From a virus: DNA of 32,593 nucleotides. The stretch spans positions 1-32,593 of IMG/VR virus record IMGVR_UViG_3300042987_001336. One strand, 5' to 3'. The position numbers and the translations under genes are program-made. Positions 1 through 4,169 of the stretch are shown piece by piece. The notes under the pieces are model-generated. The model made no database searches and was not told the DNA's origin. It saw only the letters and a list, made by a program, of their open reading frames with translations. Each line of letters opens with the position of its first letter. Position 1 is the first letter of the stretch.

Positions 1-979
1 CGCCCCGTGCCGGATCGACACCGATCACTATCGGCGCCGTTTCGTCCTTGTAGCGCGGTCGTGAGGCTGCGTCGGCTACGTGTGTGGGCGCAATGAACTG
101 ATCGTCGCCGCTTGACGGAAACTCCCCATACACCTCCACCCGCGCTTGGCTGGAGTCCTCGCCGTACTCTTCGATAATCTGCTGGTAGACCTGCTTGTCA
201 GTGTCCTCCACCGTGCGCGCGTCCACCTGCCGGGTCTGCCAGAAGTCGCGCTTGGCGTTGAAACACTCAAAGAAGTACCCCGTATTGCGCCGTGGGTTGC
301 TGAACGCAAACCAATAGCGGTCAAGGATGTTCTCCGTAAAGAAGCCCGCCCCCACTGACCAGATGCCGTCAGGAATACCGCTGGCCTCGTCAAAGATCAG
401 CATCATGCCGTCGTGGTTATGCACACCCGCGTAACTGTCTGGGTTCTCCTCCGACCACAGCTTGCCCTCCGCCGCCCAGTAGCGCGTGCCTTTCTTAAGG
501 TCGCGCTCCACCAAATCACATATCCACTTGGCGGGCTGGAGTTTGGTCGCGCTGATCTCCCACCAGTGCGCGTTGATGATCATCGTAGACCACTTGGTCA
601 GCTCGCCCCATGTCACCGACCGAAGCTGAGCCTCGGAGTTGGCGCTGACGATAACGCTTGACCCAATCCGGGTAGACAGCATCCACAAGATAAGCCATGA
701 GACAAGAGCCGACTTGCCGATACCGCGCCCGGACGCCACCGCCGAACGCAGCGTGTCCATGTCGATCTGGCCTTTGTTCTTCTGAATGTGCGCCTTGAGG
801 TTTCTCAACACCTGGCGCTGCCACATGCGCGGGCCTTTGTACTTCTCCAGCGGTGTGTTCTCCTGCCCCCACGGGAAGGCAAACAACGCAAACGCCTCGG
901 GATCGTCCTTGACCTGCGGCGACCATAGCCGGGTCATCAACAACTGTTCATCATCTGGACTGTAAATGGGCTTCTGCAT
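1..979 (-). CDS. terL: Terminase large subunit, C-terminal part beyond window edge
   Basis: This is the motor and nuclease that packages phage DNA into the prohead. The reading frame is open from an ATG at 979 to the window edge, giving 326 codons that begin MQKPIYSPDD. Residues about 82-90 read ASGRGIGKS, a Walker A ATP-binding loop. Residues about 192-199 read MMLIFDEA, a Walker B strand with the catalytic acid. At the very edge VIGVDPARG (about 318-326) is the first acidic motif of the RNase H-like nuclease domain, so most of the nuclease lies outside the window. It overlaps the end of the upstream gene by 29 bases, typical of paired terminase genes. The ATPase motifs and the order small-then-large make the call firm. 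Confidence 0.95.
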   Translation of the reverse strand, partial: MQKPIYSPDDEQLLMTRLWSPQVKDDPEAFALFAFPWGQENTPLEKYKGPRMWQRQVLRNLKAHIQKNKGQIDMDTLRSAVASGRGIGKSALVSWLILWMLSTRIGSSVIVSANSEAQLRSVTWGELTKWSTMIINAHWWEISATKLQPAKWICDLVERDLKKGTRYWAAEGKLWSEENPDSYAGVHNHDGMMLIFDEASGIPDGIWSVGAGFFTENILDRYWFAFSNPRRNTGYFFECFNAKRDFWQTRQVDARTVEDTDKQVYQQIIEEYGEDSSQARVEVYGEFPSSGDDQFIAPTHVADAASRPRYKDETAPIVIGVDPARG

Positions 980-1415
980 TGGTTGGAATACTGAGTTGGG
1001 TTGGCGGGGCTTCAATCACTTCAGTTACTTGGCCTTCGATGGTGCGCTGTTCCGCCGCGCGCAGGGCGTCGATGACGCTGATGCGCTGATCTACCTCGAC
1101 AGAAATGGACTGCTTGGCTACCCAGCCGTGAGCGTGCTGCAAGATGGCCAGCGCGGCCTTGGCGTCGCCCGCCCGAGCGGCGTCGAGCAAAAGCTGGCTG
1201 CTTTCCATCTCGCTGTCTGCGCGGCCCTTCTGTTCGGCTATTTGGGCTATATGGTCAAACTCTTTCAGTCGCTTGTACTCCACAGGTAGTAAACCTGCTG
1301 CTAATGCTAATGAATCATTCTTTAACCCTAAGTATGCAGCAGCGTATATACGCTCTAACGTCGCCTCGGTGGCGCGCACTTCTCGAACTGTGAGAGGAAG
1401 ACTCTTGAATGTCAT
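951..1415 (-). CDS. terS: Probable terminase small subunit
   Basis: The gene would encode a 154-residue protein starting MTFKSLPLTV. The first half contains a stretch around residues 15-45 that looks like a helix-turn-helix (alternating Ala, Leu and charged residues around YLGLKNDSLALAAGL). The middle is long and helical, compatible with the oligomerising part of small terminases, and the tail is polar. No catalytic motif is present. The call rests mainly on its place directly upstream of, and overlapping, the large terminase. The frame extends upstream to 1541, but the ATG at 1415 is preferred because the extension translates poly-U-rich leader and promoter-like DNA. The family was not identified by a clear motif, so another packaging-associated DNA-binding protein remains possible. 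Confidence 0.65.
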   Translation of the reverse strand: MTFKSLPLTVREVRATEATLERIYAAAYLGLKNDSLALAAGLLPVEYKRLKEFDHIAQIAEQKGRADSEMESSQLLLDAARAGDAKAALAILQHAHGWVAKQSISVEVDQRISVIDALRAAEQRTIEGQVTEVIEAPPTQLSIPTNAEAHLQSR

Positions 1416-1447
1416 TGGGCATAGCCTAAAAGACCTAGACGCGGTTG

Positions 1448-1456
1448 AGTGTAGCA
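1448..1456 (-). promoter_or_regulatory. Candidate extended -10 promoter for the terminase genes
   Basis: On the minus strand the sequence TGCTACACT gives a TACACT -10 hexamer preceded by a TGN extension. It lies just after an A/T tract (bases 1456-1470) that could act as an upstream element. No good -35 box stands 16-18 bases upstream. A start near 1441 would leave a leader of about 26 bases before the small-terminase ATG. The -10 hexamer is the same TACACT used by the two early rightward promoters. This is suggestive only. Confidence 0.35.
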
Positions 1457-1551
1457 AAAAAAATAAAAAATTTGTGCGATACCTCCGGCCCAGAGCCAGC
1501 TCGCCGTCGGCCCTAGCCGGGGGCTTGTTGCAGCGCGGCACGAATCAGTTA

Positions 1552-1653
1552 GCACTCACTAACTATGTGAGCACTCACTAACCAGCTGAGTGAGCACACA
1601 CTAACTAAGTGAGCACACACTAACATTGTCCTGGTTAGTTAGTGCCTACTAAC
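1552..1653. repeat. Five iteron-like repeats, consensus GCACWCACTAAC
   Basis: Copies lie at 1552-1563, 1571-1582, 1594-1605, 1613-1624 and, diverged, 1642-1653. The first four start 19, 23 and 19 bases apart, close to two helical turns. Most are preceded by GTGA. The string CTAACATTGTC follows the fourth and fifth copies. The array lies in non-coding DNA between the terminase promoter and the rest of the control region, so it could be a replication-initiator site or an array for a transcription activator. Neither role is shown by the sequence itself. Confidence 0.75.
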
Positions 1654-1670
1654 ATTGTCTAGGCGAGCAT

Positions 1671-1787
1671 GGGCAATCTGGGCAATCGTAAAACGATAGG
1701 CAATCTAGGCAATCGCGGAAAGCGTGCAGCTTGATGGCGTGCGCCGTTTTGCTGGCGCTGGCTGGCGATAGGCAATCTAGGCAATGT
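1671..1787. repeat. Three pairs of 9-bp tandem repeats, RGGCAATCK
   Basis: Pairs of directly abutting 9-mers lie at 1671-1679 and 1680-1688, at 1698-1706 and 1707-1715, and at 1770-1778 and 1779-1787. The consensus is RGGCAATC followed by T in the first member and usually G in the second. A small palindrome, ATCGT-AAA-ACGAT, at 1685-1697 joins the first two pairs. Related RGGCAA cores recur at 1956-1964 and, inverted, near 1988-2004. This arrangement suggests cooperative binding of one protein, such as an origin-binding or regulatory protein. Confidence 0.75.
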
Positions 1788-1794
1788 TGTCATG

Positions 1795-1818
1795 AAAAAA
1801 AAGTCGCTGGCGGGCGAC
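1795..1818 (-). terminator. Leftward intrinsic terminator in the control region
   Basis: Read leftward, GUCGC, a six-base loop and GCGAC (1818-1803) form a five-pair, mostly G-C stem. Eight uridines follow directly (1802-1795). This has the form of a rho-independent terminator and works only in the leftward direction. No leftward protein gene lies upstream of it. The only transcript it could end is one from the LexA-box promoter about 50 bases upstream. Confidence 0.6.
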
Positions 1819-1854
1819 GATCACAGCGTGGACTCAGCGCGCCACTGTAGCTAC
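1795..1854 (-). ncRNA. Candidate short untranslated RNA between a leftward promoter and terminator
   Basis: A leftward promoter with its -10 box at 1866-1861 predicts a start near 1854. An intrinsic terminator ends near 1795, so the product would be about 60 nucleotides. The RNA could fold into an upstream stem (ACA and GTGG around 1832-1840, with a two-base bulge, pairing with CCACTGT at 1842-1848) followed by the terminator hairpin. No start codon with a ribosome site lies inside. The RNA is inferred from signals alone, and no homologue is recognised. Confidence 0.35.
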
Positions 1855-1871
1855 TGTACGGTTATACAGTA
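1852..1871. promoter_or_regulatory. LexA-type SOS box
   Basis: The 20-base dyad is TACTGTA, then CGGTTA, then TACAGTA. It contains CTGT-N8-ACAG, the LexA-binding pattern of E. coli and many beta- and gammaproteobacteria. It agrees with the E. coli consensus at 16 of 20 positions, with only central bases differing. A further half-site, ACTGTA, lies at 1844-1849. The box covers the -10 region and start of a leftward promoter, where a bound repressor would block transcription. A phage-encoded repressor with the same specificity is an alternative. Confidence 0.65.
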
Positions 1872-1888
1872 TATATTCATTTTTTCAA
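1861..1888 (-). promoter_or_regulatory. Leftward sigma70-like promoter under the LexA-type box
   Basis: On the minus strand TTGAAA (1888-1883) is followed after 16 bases by TATAAC (1866-1861). Each hexamer matches the sigma70 consensus at five of six positions. The surrounding DNA is A/T-rich. The expected start near 1854 lies within the LexA-type dyad. Transcription would meet a terminator about 50 bases later, so the promoter has no evident protein-coding target. Confidence 0.55.
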
Positions 1889-1955
1889 CTAAGAAGAATA
1901 CATGACAATATTACCCAGACTAACAGAATTCCCTTATTAATCAGGCGCGCATCAT

Positions 1956-1993
1956 GGGCAACGACACCCGCGCCACATAGCCAATCGTTGCCC
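1956..1993. repeat. Inverted repeat GGGCAACGA / TCGTTGCCC upstream of the early promoter
   Basis: Two perfect 9-base arms (1956-1964 and 1985-1993) are separated by 20 bases. The arms contain the same RGGCAA core as the tandem 9-mers further left, and another inverted core (ATTGCCTAT) follows at about 1998-2006. The repeat ends about 24 bases before the -35 box of the rightward early promoter. That is suitable for an activator or repressor site. It could also be a hairpin, but no transcript is known to cross it. Confidence 0.6.
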
Positions 1994-2016
1994 AACCATT
2001 GCCTATAAAATATTTG

Positions 2017-2045
2017 TTGACGGATGCAAAAGAATCCCTTACACT
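2017..2045 (+). promoter_or_regulatory. Rightward early promoter P1
   Basis: TTGACG (2017-2022) is separated by exactly 17 bases from TACACT (2040-2045). The start would be near 2052, about 37 bases ahead of the first gene of the small early cluster. The whole 29-base element closely resembles the promoter at 2331-2359: TTGA, ATG, AA, AGAAT and TTACACT are shared in register. Confidence 0.75.
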
Positions 2046-2088
2046 CTTGATCGTAGTATCTAATCCAATCAACTAGGAGCATACAATC

Positions 2089-2334
2089 ATGGCTAAAAAA
2101 GACAACGAACTAACTCAAATCGCGCGCGCTGCGTATGATGGTGGAGCCGCTAGTTACTTGGCAACGTCGGCAGCATGGTACGCGCATCATCTTGGCGTGC
2201 ATCTGTACGTTACCGGGCGCGCTGCGCCGACGGACGTGCGTATGTCACGCGGTAGCAAAATACGCTCAGGTGATCTGGTGTTCGAGCATGTCGGCACGTG
2301 CGATGGAAGGCAGCAATTCCAGCGTATTGCTTGA
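2089..2334 (+). CDS. Unrecognised 81-residue early protein
   Basis: The product is MAKKDNELTQ and onward, 81 residues, soluble, mildly basic, with no membrane segment or cysteine motif. The ATG at 2089 has a good ribosome site, AGGAG at 2075-2079. It is the first gene after the early promoter P1, and its stop codon lies inside the -35 box of a second promoter serving the next gene. No family is recognised. The C-terminal half (from about residue 50, SRGSKIRSGDLVFEHVG) has short beta-like stretches. Its leading position and small size would suit a takeover or anti-host function, but nothing in the protein shows it. Confidence 0.75.
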   Translation: MAKKDNELTQIARAAYDGGAASYLATSAAWYAHHLGVHLYVTGRAAPTDVRMSRGSKIRSGDLVFEHVGTCDGRQQFQRIA

Positions 2335-2359
2335 TCCATGTAAGAGAATGTTTTACACT
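2331..2359 (+). promoter_or_regulatory. Rightward early promoter P2, a homologous copy of P1
   Basis: TTGATC (2331-2336), 17 bases, then TACACT (2354-2359). Apart from the hexamers, the spacer shares ATG, AA and AGAAT in register with P1 at 2017-2045. This makes duplication more likely than chance. The expected start near 2366 lies about 27 bases ahead of the next gene. Confidence 0.7.
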
Positions 2360-2392
2360 ATCCAATTCAATCCAATACAGGAGACACATCAA

Positions 2393-2878
2393 ATGAACAG
2401 AGAAGAAGCAATGCATCAGATACATCAGGAAAACGTATTGATGGCGCTTGGATTTACCCGTGCGGAATCCGATGCGCTGCGCCGTATATCAATGACGCTA
2501 CGCCGATGGTTTGAGCGAGAGTGCAACGGCGAAATACAGCGCGGCGATGATGGCATTGCGCGCGGATACCGCGTAAACGCGCGTTTTCTTGATCCGAACG
2601 ATCCGCGCTACTGGTACCGGGTAGCAGACCGCGAAACCGGCGCACGTAAGAGACTGGCGGCTATTGTGGAAAGGCGCAACGCTAGAATCACAGACGATAG
2701 CAGCAAGGATGCGGAATTAAACATTCACGCTACATGCGCGGCGAAGCTTGCCGGTATCGTATCCGCCTATGTACAACGTGATCCGCGCGGCGCTGCGCTG
2801 TATATCCTGCGCCCCGGCGATGTACCGCCCGGCGCTGATGCGAGCGCACATTATAACCGTGGAATTTGCGTTTATTAA
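2393..2878 (+). CDS. Conserved-looking phage hypothetical protein, 161 residues
   Basis: The ATG at 2393 follows a ribosome site (CAGGAGA) and the P2 promoter. The longer frame starting at 2135 overlaps the preceding gene and is rejected. The protein begins MNREEAMHQIHQ, with a helical N-terminal part around the string LRRISMTLRRWFEREC (residues about 27-42). It then has a basic middle with an RYWYRVADRETGARKRL segment, and ends with the hydrophobic RGICVY. Many Arg and acidic residues suggest a soluble, possibly nucleic-acid-binding protein. No catalytic motif or known domain is recognised. It is second in the rightward small-gene cluster. Confidence 0.75.
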   Translation: MNREEAMHQIHQENVLMALGFTRAESDALRRISMTLRRWFERECNGEIQRGDDGIARGYRVNARFLDPNDPRYWYRVADRETGARKRLAAIVERRNARITDDSSKDAELNIHATCAAKLAGIVSAYVQRDPRGAALYILRPGDVPPGADASAHYNRGICVY

Positions 2879-2950
2879 CGCATGACGTATCTATTTGCGC
2901 CCCTGTGGGCGCAGTAGGATGCGCCAAGCATCACAATCAAATAAAGGAGC
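2879..2950 (+). promoter_or_regulatory. Structured intercistronic leader, copy 1
   Basis: The element opens with CGCATGACGTATC. A seven-pair hairpin follows (TGCGCCC at 2896-2902 with GGGCGCA at 2907-2913, loop CTGT). Next comes a five-pair hairpin GATGC-GCCAA-GCATC (2918-2932), and the element ends with ACAATC, AATAAAGGAGCA and the ATG at 2959. The same layout recurs before the next gene with nearly identical flanks but a different stem sequence. No U-run follows the stems, so an RNA processing or translation-control element is likelier than a terminator. Confidence 0.65.
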
Positions 2951-2958
2951 ATACAATT

Positions 2959-3390
2959 ATGGCAAAATTATCTGCACACGGGCGCGAAGTAGGTACGATT
3001 CACTTTTTGACTAAAGCCAAGCGTTACATGAGTGACGGCGTAGTTCTGAAAAACATCGGCTTTGGATGGAAAATTGCCGGGAAAATTAAGGACGGCATTA
3101 CGCCAGAACAGGCATTTAACAATGCATCCGCGCGCGCGCGCGAATACCGTGCCGATCGTCCGGCGTATGCCGCATACCGCGCGGAATTGCATAACATGGC
3201 CGGGTTATCCAAGCGATGGAAACTTCACGCGGCTATCGAATTGATGCCCGGCGACGCCGACGGCGTATGGAGCGAGTGTTGTGACGGATATGGAGATAAT
3301 ATACATGCCGACATCAACGAAGTCTCGCGCTTGTGCGAACTATACAAGGCATCATTACGCGAGCAGCAAGCGCAGCAAGCGCACGCATGA
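2959..3390 (+). CDS. Unrecognised 143-residue early protein
   Basis: The ATG at 2959 sits ten bases after a strong AAGGAG site. The upstream extension to 2866 would translate the structured leader and is rejected. The product begins MAKLSAHGREVG and is basic and Ala-rich in the centre. An acidic, cysteine-containing stretch (WSECCDGYGDN, about residues 101-111) is followed by a helical tail rich in Gln and Ala. No known domain is recognised. The two cysteines are adjacent and do not form a clear zinc motif. It sits between two copies of a structured leader, so its expression is probably set together with the gene that follows. Confidence 0.75.
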   Translation: MAKLSAHGREVGTIHFLTKAKRYMSDGVVLKNIGFGWKIAGKIKDGITPEQAFNNASARAREYRADRPAYAAYRAELHNMAGLSKRWKLHAAIELMPGDADGVWSECCDGYGDNIHADINEVSRLCELYKASLREQQAQQAHA

Positions 3391-3457
3391 CGTATCCCAT
3401 AGGGCAGTACGCTGCCCTATAAGATGCGCCAAGCATCACAATCCAATAAAGGAGCAA
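3384..3457 (+). promoter_or_regulatory. Structured intercistronic leader, copy 2
   Basis: The opening CGCATGACGTATC contains the stop codon of the preceding gene. A nine-pair stem follows (ATAGGGCAG at 3399-3407 with CTGCCCTAT at 3412-3420), closed by TACG, a UNCG-type tetraloop. The GATGC-GCCAA-GCATC hairpin (3423-3437) and ACAATC, AATAAAGGAGCA lead to the ATG at 3462. Flanks match copy 1 at 33 of 34 positions over the second hairpin and ribosome site, while the first stem differs in sequence but is kept in structure. Confidence 0.65.
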
Positions 3458-3461
3458 TCAA

Positions 3462-3929
3462 ATGGAAGCTAATTTTACTTTTGCAAGTTTTCAGTGGCCG
3501 CGTTTCGTTGTTCGCATGGCTTGCGGGCCTGCGGCACTTCGCAAGAAATGGGCGGGGCGCAAGTTTTGCGGCGAGTATTATCACGCGCCACGTCCTGAGA
3601 ATGCGGGTACCGGGCGAAGTTTTTACCTCAATTCTGATGGCCAGCCGTTTACCCGTTGGCAGTGGTGCGACGAAGTGCCGGATGTACGCATCAAACATAT
3701 TGGATGGTTTGTTGACGAATACGGCGACGGAGACACAATACGGGGCATTGTTGTAGCGTTACCTCATGGCCGGTTTTTGGCCGGATGGTCTATGGGCGAA
3801 GGTATGGCGTCAATCATTGACGCGGATTTGTACGAGTCCGCCAAAGACGCGGCATATGCCGCCGATTCTATGGCCGAAAGCGCTGCGGAGCGCGAACGGG
3901 AATACCAATCCCAGCAAACGGAGGTTTGA
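3462..3929 (+). CDS. Unrecognised 155-residue early protein
   Basis: The product starts MEANFTFASFQWPRF. It is rich in aromatic residues over its first 90 positions (repeated Trp, Phe and Tyr), suggesting a compact globular fold. It has a middle that reads IGWFVDEYGDGDTIRGIVV, and ends in an acidic helix with AERERE. Three cysteines are scattered, and no metal motif or membrane segment is seen. The ATG follows the second structured leader and its GGAG site. The gene is followed after two bases by a small membrane protein gene. No family is recognised. The pattern G(R)FLAGWSMGEGMAS may be a useful signature for searches. Confidence 0.75.
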   Translation: MEANFTFASFQWPRFVVRMACGPAALRKKWAGRKFCGEYYHAPRPENAGTGRSFYLNSDGQPFTRWQWCDEVPDVRIKHIGWFVDEYGDGDTIRGIVVALPHGRFLAGWSMGEGMASIIDADLYESAKDAAYAADSMAESAAEREREYQSQQTEV

Positions 3930-3931
3930 CC

Positions 3932-4084
3932 ATGAACCTATACTATCGCCGCGCCAACAACGGGCGCATTACCACCACCACAATTGCGCCGCGCGAGCCG
4001 GTCAACGTACTTCGTTTGGCAGGCGCGGCTATATCGTCATTCATCGGCCTGTACGCTTTCCTCGTGCTGGTGCTGTCATTATGA
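3932..4084 (+). CDS. Small single-pass membrane protein, 50 residues
   Basis: The ATG at 3932 follows GGAGG at 3920-3924. The first 28 residues are polar and basic (MNLYYRRANN and on). Residues about 29-50 form a hydrophobic segment ending FLVLVLSL, long enough to cross a membrane. With the basic part first, an N-in orientation is predicted. Its stop overlaps the start of a second tiny hydrophobic gene in the arrangement ATGA. The pair may act together at the host inner membrane, but no family is recognised. Confidence 0.6.
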   Translation: MNLYYRRANNGRITTTTIAPREPVNVLRLAGAAISSFIGLYAFLVLVLSL

Positions 4085-4143
4085 TACTCGTACTCGTGGC
4101 GTTATTGATAGCACGCCTGATAATCAAACTGTTAGACTTATAA
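4081..4143 (+). CDS. Tiny hydrophobic peptide, 20 residues
   Basis: The start overlaps the stop of the preceding membrane protein gene as ATGA, a sign of translational coupling. The peptide, MILVLVALLI then ARLIIKLLDL, is almost wholly hydrophobic with two spaced basic residues, like an amphipathic or membrane-spanning peptide. It lies just before a terminator. Such peptides can be membrane-active, but it may also be an untranslated tail of the message, so confidence is limited. Confidence 0.4.
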   Translation: MILVLVALLIARLIIKLLDL

Positions 4144-4169
4144 AAAACGCCCCTTAATCGGGGCGTTTT
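4144..4169. terminator. Bidirectional intrinsic terminator between convergent operons
   Basis: A ten-pair stem, AAAACGCCCC (4144-4153) with GGGGCGTTTT (4160-4169), encloses a six-base loop. The rightward RNA ends in a run of four U and the leftward RNA in six. It lies between the end of the rightward small-gene cluster and the stop codon of the primase-helicase gene, so it can end transcripts from both sides. Confidence 0.9.

Noticed and set aside
1416-1541. N-terminal extension of the small terminase gene to 1541
   Set aside because: It reads across the A/T tract and candidate promoter, giving an unlikely N-terminus with FLFFLL. The ATG at 1415 suits the protein better.
1659-1793. Leftward 44-codon open frame starting MTTLPRLPIA across the 9-bp repeats
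   Set aside because: No ribosome site precedes its ATG, which directly follows the terminator U-run. The 9-mers are multiples of three, so the Leu-Pro-Arg repeats and open frame follow from the DNA repeat.
1902-1940. Twelve-codon rightward frame MTILPRLTEFPY, possibly a leader peptide
   Set aside because: Only a poor AAGAAG site precedes it, no rightward promoter is visible upstream, and no attenuator structure follows.
1885-2082. Leftward 65-codon frame between the control repeats and the early promoter
   Set aside because: It covers the inverted repeat and early promoter, has no ribosome site and a composition unlike the other genes.
1795-2359. Lysogeny control region with repressor operators
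   Set aside because: No integrase, excisionase or cI-like gene is visible. The only dyad fits the host LexA pattern. The rest of the genome is unseen, so lysogeny cannot be excluded, only not supported.
2866-2958. N-terminal extension of the gene that starts at 2959
   Set aside because: It would translate the structured leader. The ATG at 2959 has a strong AAGGAG site at the right distance and the same leader recurs before the next gene.
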